DNA of 64,000 bases from UBA9926 sp018645765 (lineage in GTDB: Bacteria > Pseudomonadota > Gammaproteobacteria > Pseudomonadales > Azotimanducaceae), in the NCBI GenBank assembly GCA_949372755.1, contig CASIBO010000006.1, positions 124,001-188,000 of the forward strand, in the 5' to 3' direction. Both the position numbers and the translations under genes were made by a program. This document shows, in pieces, positions 26,531 to 35,515 of this stretch. The number at the start of each line of letters is the position of its first letter. The first letter of the stretch is position 1. The notes under the pieces are model-generated. The model saw only the letters and a list, made by a program, of their open reading frames with translations. It ran no database searches and was not told the origin of the DNA.

Positions 26531-27175
26531 GTGACGTCCTCGATGTTTGCTTGTCATCATGATCGATTAGTCTATTACGGCGTTGGTTTGTCCACCTTTC
26601 TTAGAACCTCAATTAGTTGTGGAAGGCCGTTTTTTCACTTACGATTAAATTCGTTTCATCGTACTGAGGTCAGGGTGCATCGGCCAGTTCATCAAACACA
26701 AATCGGTACGTCCGGTGATGGGAGATTCCATCAGACCGAGTCTTGCCTTCGCCCTTGGCGGACCGTCGGTTTCTCCTGCTTGATGGCATTGAGCACTGCG
26801 GGGGCGGCCGTCGAACCAGATTGGGTATTTTCTCATGAGCTGCCAAGGGCTAACGAGGTTCTGGTGTATTACGCCTTCGATTCCTTTGATATCCCGATGG
26901 ATTTTGATGCGGAATTAGAAAAACTAGCCATTCGACTTTCTGATAATCCTGAGGCCAAAGCCTTGATTGAAGGCCACACTGATGACTCTGGGGCAAGAGG
27001 TTATAACAAACGCTTGTCGCTAGAACGGGCCGAAGCGATTACGCGGCGGCTGGTGCAGCAGTACGCTGTAAACCCCAACCAGATCGAACTTATCGGCTTT
27101 GGAGAGGATCGCCCGCGCGAAGATGCTCCAGAAGAGCAACCGCTAAATAGGCGCGCTGTGATTCTAGTCGAATAG
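26531..27175 (+). CDS. OmpA-family peptidoglycan-binding protein
   Basis: The C-terminal about 105 residues form an OmpA/MotB domain: YYAFDSFDIP, then EGHTDDSGARGYNKRLSLERAEAI with the peptidoglycan-binding Asp, and NRRAVILVE carrying the conserved Arg near the C-terminus. A signal-like hydrophobic stretch (VGFSCLMALSTAGAA) precedes it near residue 80, so the long N-terminus given here is probably too long. A GTG at 26675 is another in-frame start. No beta-barrel is encoded. Likely a small periplasmic or lipid-free anchor to the cell wall. Base composition of the N-terminal part is AT-richer than neighbours. Confidence 0.72.
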   Translation: MTSSMFACHHDRLVYYGVGLSTFLRTSISCGRPFFHLRLNSFHRTEVRVHRPVHQTQIGTSGDGRFHQTESCLRPWRTVGFSCLMALSTAGAAVEPDWVFSHELPRANEVLVYYAFDSFDIPMDFDAELEKLAIRLSDNPEAKALIEGHTDDSGARGYNKRLSLERAEAITRRLVQQYAVNPNQIELIGFGEDRPREDAPEEQPLNRRAVILVE

Positions 27176-27432
27176 TTGATTTGGACTAATTTAGGCTGGC
27201 CGCGTCGCAATGCAAAGGCCTTTGCGGTTGGATACTCGGTTGATCCGTCTGTAGGTTCATCGGATAACGGTACAAGCCGTCGCCTTCATAGCTCATAATG
27301 CTATTAAAGCTGCATAACGCAGCATTTCCAAGGTAATCAATTGCGCGGGCTTTAAGGATTGTGGCACGGTGCGATGGGGCGAGAAACGCGTTACAGTTCT
27401 TATATTAAACAAACAAGAGCAGAGGAGCGGGT

Positions 27433-27819
27433 ATGAAAACGTGGATGATACGGTTTGCGGCGGCCTTGCCGGGCTTTTTGTTATTGATGAACGCGGTCGG
27501 GCTGGCGGTTGCGCCAGAAGGCGTCGTGACGTCCCTCGGCATGACCTATCTTGATGGTCTTGGGCGCAGTTCTCAGGTGGGTGATACCGGCGCCTTTTTT
27601 GCCTGCGGCGGTCTGTTTATTGTGTTTGGCGCATTCCGGGCGCGGCCACAGTGGATTATGGCTGGGGGCTTTTTGTTTTTGGCCGCTGCGATTTATCGCG
27701 TATTGGCCGCGGGACTGCATGGCGCAGAATTTGCGAGCACCTTCATTACGGTTGAAGTGGTATCGTTTTTCTGGCTGATGGTTGCCGCCAAATTGGTGGT
27801 GAGGACTGATACCGATTAA
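27433..27819 (+). CDS. Small four-helix membrane protein (DUF4345-like)
   Basis: A 128-residue protein with four predicted transmembrane helices (about residues 8-27, 49-68, 72-92, 100-122) and a charged helix-2/3 loop (FRARP). The start ATG follows AGAGGAG. The pattern of a polar Asp in helix 2 (QVGDTGAFFACGG) resembles DUF4345 family proteins, which have no known function. Isolated gene. Confidence 0.65.
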   Translation: MKTWMIRFAAALPGFLLLMNAVGLAVAPEGVVTSLGMTYLDGLGRSSQVGDTGAFFACGGLFIVFGAFRARPQWIMAGGFLFLAAAIYRVLAAGLHGAEFASTFITVEVVSFFWLMVAAKLVVRTDTD

Positions 27820-28105
27820 GGTTGGATTGTTGGATTGTTGGCTGGGGCGCACGATTAACTGCAATCAATGTCGTGCTGATCGGTCCTTCGGCGGCGCTGG
27901 TCGATCCAATGCAGGCAATGCACCGGGCCCCTGAAAATAGCATTAATCAGCGGGTCGAAAGGCGCCGCCCAGAGCGCTTGGCGGGGGGCGGCAGCACAAC
28001 CGCTTGATCAAGACAGCTTGGCATAGTGGTTTGATCTGAGCTCAACGCCAAGCTCATGAACATTACGAATCGAAGATGAACCCGGACACAAGAGGCGCAA
28101 CCGCT

Positions 28106-28513
28106 ATGTCGAAAACCCTAAAAATCGTACTGATTCTGATCGGCCTGTATGCCGCGTCCGTTGCCCTGTTTGAGTCCCTGCTGGGGTATTTTCAGCCGGA
28201 AAACCAAGCAACCCTGGTTGTCACAACCTTTGATGCAGGTGATGTGGGCGCTGACCGAGTTTTGGTTCGGATTGAGCATGAGGGTGAACTCTTTGTTGCG
28301 GTGAACCACTGGCCACGACAGTGGTATGGTCGGTTGCTCGGTAATGATCAAGTTCGGGTTCGGTATGAGGACATTGATGCCCGCTACACCGCATCGAAAG
28401 TGCTGGATGCAGAGGCTGATGCGCTCGATGCCGCGCGCCCATTGGGCTTGGGGTTTCGTGTTTTGACAGGGTTTCCACCGCGTTATTTCGTGCGGCTGAC
28501 GCCAAACGCCTAA
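28106..28513 (+). CDS. Nitroreductase/quinone-reductase-like small protein with N-terminal anchor
   Basis: A 135-residue protein: one N-terminal transmembrane segment (residues 5-22), then a split-beta-barrel-like domain. Segments TLVVTTFDA, VLVRIEHEGELFVAVNHWPRQWYGRLLGN and VRVRYEDIDARYTA match the deazaflavin-type nitroreductase/quinone reductase family (DUF385-like) as I remember it. I take the ATG at 28106; an upstream in-frame ATG at 28076 adds ten residues. No F420 biosynthesis genes are in the window, so the cofactor is uncertain. Confidence 0.65.
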   Translation: MSKTLKIVLILIGLYAASVALFESLLGYFQPENQATLVVTTFDAGDVGADRVLVRIEHEGELFVAVNHWPRQWYGRLLGNDQVRVRYEDIDARYTASKVLDAEADALDAARPLGLGFRVLTGFPPRYFVRLTPNA

Positions 28514-28756
28514 GCGCACTTTAGGTTATTCGGGCCGAGGAAGGTCTCGTCTGCAAGGTCCGTTGTGGGCGGTGCGAGGCCAAGTGCGCCTCACCTTGGA
28601 TTCGGGGAAACGCAAGGACGGGGTTCGGTTTAAGAAACGTTACTTTGGTTGCTGGTCCCGCGTCATCGCAATGACTGCGGTATAACGCGCCTTTCTGACT
28701 CGATCCCGCTTCGCGATCGGGCTATCATGGCGCGGTCGAAGCTTTAAGGTGAACAC

Positions 28757-30637
28757 ATGGCCCAGTGGTGGACAGCGCGCATCTTGCCAATCATTAGTAT
28801 TGATTTAAGAAGCCTTGCCCTGTTTCGGATCTTGCTGGGCGGGCTGCTAATTGCGGACCTTTTGATTCGCGGCAGTGATTTGTCGGTCTGGATGACGGAC
28901 GCCGGCGTTTTCCCGCGGGAGTTCATCATTGACCGAAGCGCGGATAACCGCTGGTCGTTGTACTTCATTAGTGGAAGTTGGCTTTGGGCGCTGCTGCTGC
29001 ATCTGACTGCTGCGGGCGCCGCAATGGCCTTGCTACTGGGGTATCGCACACGTCTTGCTTTGATAATCAGTTTTGTTTTACTCGTCTCACTGCACAATCG
29101 CGCGCCCCTGGTGCTGCAAGGCGGGGATAACCTGCTGTTGCTGATGGTTTTTTGGTCGATGTTTTTGCCCTTGGGGGCACGGTTTTCGATGGATGCGGCG
29201 CGGGTTCATCCGGATCAGCAGCAGGCATTCAGCGCGCAGCCAAATGTTTATTGCTCGGTGGCAACGGCTGCGATTTTATTTCAAGCCATGGCCGTCTATT
29301 TCTTTTCGGCGTTTTTAAAAAGTGGTCCAGAGTGGTACGAAGATGGTACGGCGATTTACTACGCGCTGAACCTGGACGAGGTTGCGACGGGGCTTGCGCA
29401 TTATTGGCGGAACGAACACTGGCTGACCGTGCCCCTAACTCGATTTGTGTGGTGGTTAGAATTGCTTGGCCCGATCCTCATATTTACGCCGTTCCTGCGG
29501 GTGCCGATCCGATGGCTGATGATGCTCGCGTTCATAGCGATGGAGGTGGGCTTTGTTTTGAATCTTCATATTGGCTTGTTTCCGTTTATCTCGATCACCT
29601 CGATTCTGCTGTTTACCCCAACTGAAACCTGGGATGCGCTGGCTCGGCGGTTTTGGCCCAGCGCCGGCGAAGGGCTCACGATGTATTACGATCAGGACTG
29701 CGGCTTTTGTCTTAAGATGTGCTGGCTGCTGAAAACCTTTTTAGGACTCAAGTCCGCGCAGATCATCCCGGCACAAACGGATGCGGAGATGGCTGAAATT
29801 TTAGAGCGAGAATTCTCATGGGTCGTGGTGACGCCCGCTGGCGAGCGCTTGATTAAATGGCCAGCCATGGTGGCCGTGTTTGCCGCCTCCCCCTGGGGTT
29901 GGCTGCTAGCGCCAATGCTTGCCTGGCCGCAGCGATTGGGCAATCGCATCTACGACTCGGTTGCCAACAATCGCGGGGCGTTCGGTGAGTGGTTTGCGGC
30001 GCTGCTGCCCTGGCAAGCGACAGTTAAACTGCCGGGTTGGCCATCTCAAGCGGTCGCCGGGTTCTTTTTAGCGTATCTGTTGTTATTCAACCTCAGCACC
30101 ATCCCGAATTGGCGACTGCCCTTTCAAGCGGCCGCTGAGGACAAACCCTACCAAGTGAAATTCCCAAAAGCCTGGCAGGACATTAAGCAGCTGCTTCGGC
30201 TCGATCAAAAATGGAGTATGTTCGCGCCGTATCCCAATAAAACGGACAGCTTTTTGGTCGTGCCGGGGGTACTGGCCTCCGGAAAGTTAGTTGATGTTTA
30301 CGATTTGGCGGCGGGCGCGCCAAGCTTTGAAAAGCCCGATGTGGTGTTTGATGCCAAGTTTAAAAACTACCGTTGGCGAAAGTATCTGTCACGGGTTGGT
30401 ACCAAGCGTTATAAGGCGTATCGGACTCACTATGGCAGCTATTTGTGTCAAAGCTGGAACGCGGCGCATGGTAAAACGGATCCGTTAACTGATTTCAATA
30501 TCTATCGGATGGTCGAGCGCACCAAGCTCCCAGGGGTCGAAAGTAACGTGACGCGCACCAAGGTTTGGCGGCACTATTGCATCAAGGATGACGGCGATAA
30601 GGTTGAGCCAGCACTCAAGGCAGCAGGACGCTGGTAG
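28757..30637 (+). CDS. HTTM-domain membrane protein fused to a DCC1-like (DUF393) domain
   Basis: A 626-residue protein. Residues about 1-300 are a multi-helix HTTM region (the fold of vitamin-K-dependent gamma-carboxylase), starting with LFRILLGGLL and SDLSVWMTDAGVFPREF. Residues about 308-430 form a DCC1/DUF393 domain with the YYDQDCGFCLKMC motif, a thioredoxin-like CXXC near residue 315. Another transmembrane segment (about 435-455) and a soluble C-terminal domain follow. The start ATG lies behind AAGGTGA. Function is unknown; a membrane-linked redox or carboxylation-type modification is possible. Confidence 0.85.
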   Translation: MAQWWTARILPIISIDLRSLALFRILLGGLLIADLLIRGSDLSVWMTDAGVFPREFIIDRSADNRWSLYFISGSWLWALLLHLTAAGAAMALLLGYRTRLALIISFVLLVSLHNRAPLVLQGGDNLLLLMVFWSMFLPLGARFSMDAARVHPDQQQAFSAQPNVYCSVATAAILFQAMAVYFFSAFLKSGPEWYEDGTAIYYALNLDEVATGLAHYWRNEHWLTVPLTRFVWWLELLGPILIFTPFLRVPIRWLMMLAFIAMEVGFVLNLHIGLFPFISITSILLFTPTETWDALARRFWPSAGEGLTMYYDQDCGFCLKMCWLLKTFLGLKSAQIIPAQTDAEMAEILEREFSWVVVTPAGERLIKWPAMVAVFAASPWGWLLAPMLAWPQRLGNRIYDSVANNRGAFGEWFAALLPWQATVKLPGWPSQAVAGFFLAYLLLFNLSTIPNWRLPFQAAAEDKPYQVKFPKAWQDIKQLLRLDQKWSMFAPYPNKTDSFLVVPGVLASGKLVDVYDLAAGAPSFEKPDVVFDAKFKNYRWRKYLSRVGTKRYKAYRTHYGSYLCQSWNAAHGKTDPLTDFNIYRMVERTKLPGVESNVTRTKVWRHYCIKDDGDKVEPALKAAGRW

Positions 30638-30752
30638 ATCCCAGCGACATGCTGGGCTCAAAGCCTCGCACGCGCAGCCTTTGGATGCTGAGAATTCGGT
30701 GATCAGGCTAACAGGTCAGCGTGTAAGCCGGTCTGCGATATGTCAATTTTGA

Positions 30753-31367
30753 TCATGGGTTAGGAATCCCATGGTAATAATGCCAAAGAAATAATGCGCC
30801 GGCCGTGCGATAGGGCTGCCAATGCCGGGTCAGGGCGCGTGCTTCTTTCGGCGTTGGTTTAACCTCTAAGCCTTTTAGACGCGCCAGCGCGATTTGTAGG
30901 GCCAGATCGCCGGCCGGGAAAATATCGGGCCGCCCCAGTGAAAACATGCAGTAAATTTCTGCGCTCCAAGCCCCAAAGCCGCGCAAGCGGGTGATGTGTT
31001 CAATGACTTGGGCGTCCTCTAAGTCGCGCAGTTGATCAATCAAGAGTGTTCCGGTTTGCGTGGCCAGGGCTAGACCGCGGGCGTACTCGATTTTTCGCGT
31101 TGACAATCCCGCTGCGCGTAGCGCTGGATCGGTCACTTGATCGAGGCCTTCTGGTGTGAGGCTGGGCAGCGTTGCGCGCACTCGATCCATTATGGCGTTG
31201 GCGGCAGCCGTTGAGATCTGCTGGCTGATGATCGTGCTTAAAAAGGTTTCGAATCCTTCAGGGCGTTGCCTTGGAGCAGGCGCGCCGTAATGTTGAATCG
31301 CTTTAGCCAGATCTGAATCGACCTGAGCAAGCTGCTTAAGATGGTGCTGGATGTGTTTTTGATCCAC
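30753..31367 (-). CDS. DNA-3-methyladenine glycosylase II-like (AlkA family)
   Basis: A 204-residue HhH-GPD DNA glycosylase that removes alkylated bases. The helix-hairpin-helix is at residues about 125-137 (ITRLRGFGAWSAE) and the catalytic Asp is Asp154 in FPAGDLALQ. It lacks the N-terminal domain of E. coli AlkA, as short bacterial and yeast MAG types do, and has no iron-sulfur Cys cluster, which excludes EndoIII/MutY. It is divergent from the sulfur operon at 31526. Confidence 0.88.
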   Translation of the reverse strand: MDQKHIQHHLKQLAQVDSDLAKAIQHYGAPAPRQRPEGFETFLSTIISQQISTAAANAIMDRVRATLPSLTPEGLDQVTDPALRAAGLSTRKIEYARGLALATQTGTLLIDQLRDLEDAQVIEHITRLRGFGAWSAEIYCMFSLGRPDIFPAGDLALQIALARLKGLEVKPTPKEARALTRHWQPYRTAGALFLWHYYHGIPNP

Positions 31368-31525
31368 AGAGAGCGCGCGCTAAACCTTTGGATCTAATGT
31401 AACCGCCTGATAGACGAAATGCGAATAACCCAGGGGTGGGATCTGCCGCGGTTTCTTCTTACAATGATCGAACGTGTTATAGCTAATTCATCTAACCTTA
31501 TAACCAATTAATTTTAGGTTTCCCT

Positions 31526-32386
31526 GTGCAAAAGCAAATCACGCCGTTCTACCATGTGCCGACCAATAGCTGGAGTTACCTCTTGGCGGACCCGGGCAGT
31601 AGGGTGTGTGCGCTCATCGATCCGGTCTTGGATTTTGAGCCCGGGGCTGGCACGGTTCAATACGATTTTATTACCCAAATGCTCAAGGCGGCGGCCGAGG
31701 CAGATTTGCAGGTGATTTGGGTTTTAGAAACCCACATCCATGCCGATCATATATCTGCCGCAGATTTCGTCAGGCAACAAACCGGCGCGCAAATCGGGAT
31801 TGGCCGTGGGGTCGAGCAGGTGAGTGCGTTATTTACGCCAATCTTCAATTTGGGCGAGCAGCATCCGAATGTACGCGTTGCCTTCGACCGTTTGTTTGAG
31901 CCGGACGAAACCCTCTTCGTGGGCCAACTCGCCGTCACGGTGCTGGCAACACCAGGTCATACGCCAGCTTGCGTCGCGTATCAGGTAGAGGACACCGTTT
32001 TTGTCGGGGATACCCTGTTTATGCCGGATTACGGCACCGCGCGAGCGGATTTTCCAGGCGGGGATGCGCAGCAATTGTTCGAGTCGATTACCCAGCTGTT
32101 GGCACTGCCCGATGCCACCATACTCTACTTGTGCCACGACTACCCCACAGCCGATCGTACTGCGCCCTGTCACGCGGTGACAGTTTCGGATCAACGCTCG
32201 AATTTGCAACTTTTAGATCGCGATGCGGCGGCGTTCGTTGCGTTTCGGCAAGCCAGAGACGCGCAGTTGAGCGCGCCCCGCCTGCTGTATCCTGCGATTC
32301 AAATCAACCTAGCAGCGGGTCGGCTGCCGAACCCAGAAGGCAATGGCCAGCGTTATCTGAAGTTGCCGGTGAGAGAAACAGCCTAG
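31526..32386 (+). CDS. MBL-fold persulfide dioxygenase-like hydrolase
   Basis: A 286-residue metallo-beta-lactamase-fold protein of the ETHE1/Blh branch, which oxidises glutathione persulfide to sulfite and glutathione. Metal-site residues are His70, His72, Asp74 and His75 in THIHADH, His in TPGHTPACVAY, the bridging GDTLFMPDYGTARADFPGG segment and His in LCHDYPT. Start is a GTG. First of three overlapping or adjacent genes with a sulfite exporter and a sulfurtransferase, which matches the known bigR-type sulfide detoxification operon. No BigR repressor gene is seen nearby. Confidence 0.9.
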   Translation: MQKQITPFYHVPTNSWSYLLADPGSRVCALIDPVLDFEPGAGTVQYDFITQMLKAAAEADLQVIWVLETHIHADHISAADFVRQQTGAQIGIGRGVEQVSALFTPIFNLGEQHPNVRVAFDRLFEPDETLFVGQLAVTVLATPGHTPACVAYQVEDTVFVGDTLFMPDYGTARADFPGGDAQQLFESITQLLALPDATILYLCHDYPTADRTAPCHAVTVSDQRSNLQLLDRDAAAFVAFRQARDAQLSAPRLLYPAIQINLAAGRLPNPEGNGQRYLKLPVRETA

Positions 32387-33138
32387 TGGATTTAATGATT
32401 TTGATTCCCTGTGCCCTGGTTGTGGGATTAACCATGGGGCTATTGGGTTCGGGTGGCTCGATTTTGACCGTGCCGATCTTGGTGTATTTGATGGGCCAGG
32501 ATGAAAAAGTGGCGATTGCCAGTTCGCTTGCGATCGTCGGTTCGGTGGCGGCACTCACCACGGTGCTGAACATCCGAGATGGGTCGATTAACTGGCGAAC
32601 CGCAATCTGGTTTGGGGTGCCCGGCGTCTTGGGCACCTACCTGGGCGCGGCCCTGTCGCAGTTTGCCTCGGGGCAGGTTCAGCTCATGGTCTTTGCTGCG
32701 GTCATGTTGTTGTCCGCCGTCTTTATGTTTTGGCCACCAAAGTTTAAAGCCGTGGCGGGCGATCAAAAGCTTGGGGTTATCGTGACCGAAGGGTTATTGA
32801 TTGGCGCGCTCACAGGTTTTGTGGGGGTGGGTGGCGGCTTTATGATCGTGCCAGCGTTGGTCTTGTTGGGCGGTTTATCGATGACCACTGCAGCGGCCAC
32901 CAGCCTTGTGATCATCGCTGTTAAATCGGCAGCGGGGCTGGTTAAATACCTAGAATTACTGGAAGGTTCAGGACAGAGCCTGGATTGGACGCTGATCCTG
33001 ATCTTTATCGGTTTGGGGATGTTGGGCAGTTTTTTGGGCCGAGGGTTGGGCCGAGTCATTGAACAACGTCGGGCCGAGCAGGTTTTTTCAGTGTTTTTAG
33101 TGGCGATCGCGGGCTGGATCTTAGTGCAATCGGTGTGA
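32386..33138 (+). CDS. TauE/SafE-family sulfite exporter
   Basis: A 250-residue membrane protein with eight predicted helices and two repeats of the TauE pattern (GLLGSGGSILTVPIL; GFVGVGGGFMIVPALVLL). The GTG start overlaps the preceding stop codon by one base, indicating coupled translation; ATG at 32395 is an alternative. Role inferred from context: export of sulfite produced by the preceding dioxygenase. Confidence 0.9.
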   Translation: MDLMILIPCALVVGLTMGLLGSGGSILTVPILVYLMGQDEKVAIASSLAIVGSVAALTTVLNIRDGSINWRTAIWFGVPGVLGTYLGAALSQFASGQVQLMVFAAVMLLSAVFMFWPPKFKAVAGDQKLGVIVTEGLLIGALTGFVGVGGGFMIVPALVLLGGLSMTTAAATSLVIIAVKSAAGLVKYLELLEGSGQSLDWTLILIFIGLGMLGSFLGRGLGRVIEQRRAEQVFSVFLVAIAGWILVQSV

Positions 33139-33152
33139 GACAAAGCGAGTAA

Positions 33153-33593
33153 ATGAACCACAAAGCCCCGTTGGTTGCACTCGTATTCGTGGTTGGCGTT
33201 GGGCTTTATTGGGCCAATACGCCTTCGGTTTTTATCAACTCAAATTTAGAAGAGCGTTTTATGAATGACGTAGCAGCGCGCGTTTCAGTGGGACCGCAAA
33301 TTCAGCTTGCCGATTTGGCCGTGCTGAAGGCGCAGGGTATTGAAGTCGTGATTAACAACCGACCCGATGGTGAGGTGGCCAATCAGCCGAGTCACGAAGC
33401 GATGGCGGCAGCGTCGGCGGCGCTGGGTTTGAGTTACTACTTTATCCCGGTCTCGCCAAGAGGCTTAACCCAGGACAATGTTGATCACATGCAAGCGGCG
33501 CTCGCCGCGAGTTCTGGGCCGGTTTTTGCGTACTGTCGCTCTGGCAACCGCTCTGGCATTTTATTGCAAGCGGCGACCCAAGGCGGGTCTTAA
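33153..33593 (+). CDS. TIGR01244-type sulfurtransferase with an N-terminal membrane anchor
   Basis: A 146-residue protein. The C-terminal about 110 residues match the beta-lactamase-hydrolase-like sulfurtransferase family (INNRPDGE.ANQPSH and the rhodanese-type CX4R loop CRSGNRS, Cys128). The first 36 residues contain a hydrophobic segment. The alternative start ATG at 33261 has a GAAGAG ribosome-binding site and would give just the soluble domain, so whether the anchor is real is open. Third gene of the persulfide/sulfite operon; likely moves sulfane sulfur for the dioxygenase. Confidence 0.82.
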   Translation: MNHKAPLVALVFVVGVGLYWANTPSVFINSNLEERFMNDVAARVSVGPQIQLADLAVLKAQGIEVVINNRPDGEVANQPSHEAMAAASAALGLSYYFIPVSPRGLTQDNVDHMQAALAASSGPVFAYCRSGNRSGILLQAATQGGS

Positions 33594-34017
33594 TCGCCAC
33601 CTAAGGCCGCGTCGGCTCCAGCGAGCAAGGGCTTTCGGTTAGGAGGTCCTCGCTGAGTGTTCAAAACGTGCACTGCTGCCGGAACACGGAGCAATACGCG
33701 GTGCGGGCACGCGCTTGTGGGCATCCTGGAATTTGGCGTGAGCAAAGAGTCGGTCAGTGACTTATTGGATCCATTAGGCCCATTAGGCGGTTGTTACGCC
33801 CTTGTGACCTAAGGCCGTGAAGAGGTTCGTTCAAGCCTGAACGCTCGACAGACGGTGCGTCGCTGCGCCAACAGCGCGTGTGCTCGCGGCGCTTTCTACC
33901 TGCAGATGCCCGCCAAGGCGATAGCCAGGCGGCGGCGCAACCCACGCGCACAGAACCCGAAAACCCTGATATGCTTGGCTGCAATGACTTAACCAGCATG
34001 CGAAAGTGAGGCACATT
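33594..34017. other. Intergenic region, no feature seen
   Basis: About 424 bases. No supported ORF, RNA or repeat in either strand apart from the GAGG ribosome-binding site of the next gene near 34008. Confidence 0.35.
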
Positions 34018-34854
34018 ATGAGCGAATCCACCTATATTCCTCCAAAGGTTTGGACCTGGGACAAAGGCAATGGCGGGCGGTTTGCCAATATTAATCGTCC
34101 GGTATCCGGCGCCACCCACGAGCATGTGCTGCCCGAAGGCGAGCATCCACTGCAGCTTCATTCCTTAGCGACCCCCAATGGCGTCAAGGTGACCGTTATG
34201 CTGGAGGAACTGCTTGAGCTTGGCCGCCCCGCAGACTATGACGCGTATCTGATTAATATTGGTGAGGGCCAACAGTTTGGCAGCGGCTTCGTTGACATTA
34301 ATCCCAATTCCAAGATTCCCGCATTGCTCGATCGCAGTACCACTCCGGGTACCCGGGTTTTTGAGTCAGGTGCGATCTTGCTATACCTTGCCGAAAAATT
34401 TGATGCGTTTGTTCCTAAAGACCCCAGTGTCCGAGCGGAATGTTATTCCTGGCTCATGTGGCAGATGGGGAGCGCGCCTTATCTAGGCGGTGGTTTTGGT
34501 CATTTTTATGCCTACGCCCCTGAAAAATGGCAATACCCGATCGACCGCTTCGCTATGGAGGTAAAACGCCAATTAGATGTCCTGGATAAAACCCTCGCTG
34601 AGCGCACCTATTTGTGCGGGGATGATTACACCATCGCGGATATGGCCAATTATGCTTGGTACGGCGCGTTGGTGCTGCACAATATTTATGAGGCAGCAGA
34701 GTTCTTAGAGGTTGCTTCCTATGAGCACGTTGTTCGCTGGGCAACGGCCATCGAAGCTCGGCCCGCGGTGGCCCGCGGTCGCCGAGTGAACCGAGCCTGG
34801 GGCCCAGAAGCCGACCGGGTGCCAGAACGTCATTCCGCTGCCGACTTTAAGTAA
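34018..34854 (+). CDS. yghU: Glutathione S-transferase YghU-type (disulfide-bond oxidoreductase)
   Basis: A 278-residue Nu-class GST. N-terminal sequence YIPPKVWTWDKGNGGRFANINRP and LHSLATPNGVKVTVMLEELLELG mark the YghU/YfcG group, which binds two glutathiones and reduces organic hydroperoxides or disulfides. A typical C-terminal helical domain follows with GDDYTIADMANYAWYG. The ATG at 34018 follows GAGG; an upstream in-frame GTG adds four residues. Single gene. Confidence 0.92.
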   Translation: MSESTYIPPKVWTWDKGNGGRFANINRPVSGATHEHVLPEGEHPLQLHSLATPNGVKVTVMLEELLELGRPADYDAYLINIGEGQQFGSGFVDINPNSKIPALLDRSTTPGTRVFESGAILLYLAEKFDAFVPKDPSVRAECYSWLMWQMGSAPYLGGGFGHFYAYAPEKWQYPIDRFAMEVKRQLDVLDKTLAERTYLCGDDYTIADMANYAWYGALVLHNIYEAAEFLEVASYEHVVRWATAIEARPAVARGRRVNRAWGPEADRVPERHSAADFK

Positions 34855-34935
34855 GCCCTACCGCGTTCCAGTCGCTGGCCTTGGGCCAGGGCGATGATTT
34901 GTCCGCCACGGGTGCTGTGACGGGTGCGCTGCGCG

Positions 34936-35496
34936 CTATGGGAGGGCCTTGGCCTTCGATGTTGCGGTTAAAAAAGCGTGTGGGTCAGCGCGGAGCGCGG
35001 TGAGTGCCTGTTGGGTTTGAATCCGAACGAAGTGGATGTGAGACCAGTTAGGGTCGGCCATGACCGCCTGATACCGCCGGCGGATGGGGCCGAGGTTGGT
35101 AATCGCCCACAGCAGAATAGAGTCCCGGCTAAACAAAGCCTTGCGCAGGGTTTCCCGGTTACCGGCCCAAAGCACTTCGCCCTTGAGGGACCTCCGAAGG
35201 GTTCGTTTTAACACTTGAAGCAGGATCCGCCAAGCCGGTAGATCAAGCCAAATCACCACCTCGACGTTTGCCCATTTAATGGAGCGGGTTCGGTCATAGT
35301 TGCCATCTAACACCCAGCCAGGTGCTGACAGGGCACTTGTAATGCCTGCAAGAAACGTCGGGTCCGGGGCAGGGGTCCAATTGGGCTGCCAGAACAAGGC
35401 GTCGAGTTCGATGTAAGGCAGGGCGAGCGCCCGTGCCAGATGCTGAGCAAGGGTTGATTTACCGCTGCCACTGCTCCCGACGACGTTGATCCTCAA
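34936..35496 (-). CDS. Small P-loop kinase (adenylate-kinase/FlaR-like)
   Basis: About 186 residues. Walker A is GSSGSGKST at the very N-terminus, and a DGNYDRTR segment follows near residue 85, typical of the FlaR/topology-modulation or small-molecule kinase group. Start is taken as TTG 35496, with AAGGA five bases upstream; a longer frame would overlap the ribH gene. It lies 19 bases downstream of ribH on the same strand and may be cotranscribed under the FMN riboswitch. Substrate unknown. Confidence 0.75.
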   Translation of the reverse strand: MRINVVGSSGSGKSTLAQHLARALALPYIELDALFWQPNWTPAPDPTFLAGITSALSAPGWVLDGNYDRTRSIKWANVEVVIWLDLPAWRILLQVLKRTLRRSLKGEVLWAGNRETLRKALFSRDSILLWAITNLGPIRRRYQAVMADPNWSHIHFVRIQTQQALTALRADPHAFLTATSKAKALP

Positions 35497-35515
35497 GGCA
35501 ATCCTTATTGGCGCG

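Noticed and set aside
27212..27225. Perfect palindrome GCAAAGGCCTTTGC after the OmpA-like gene
   Set aside because: No loop, no T-tract and no second copy noticed; likely chance.
28514..28589. Inverted repeat GCGCACTT ... AAGTGCGC
   Set aside because: Arms are 60 bases apart and short; no supporting element such as target duplications or a gene between them.
30640..30656. CCCAGC/GCTGGG hairpin between convergent genes
   Set aside because: Only six base pairs without a T-tract; too weak to call a terminator.
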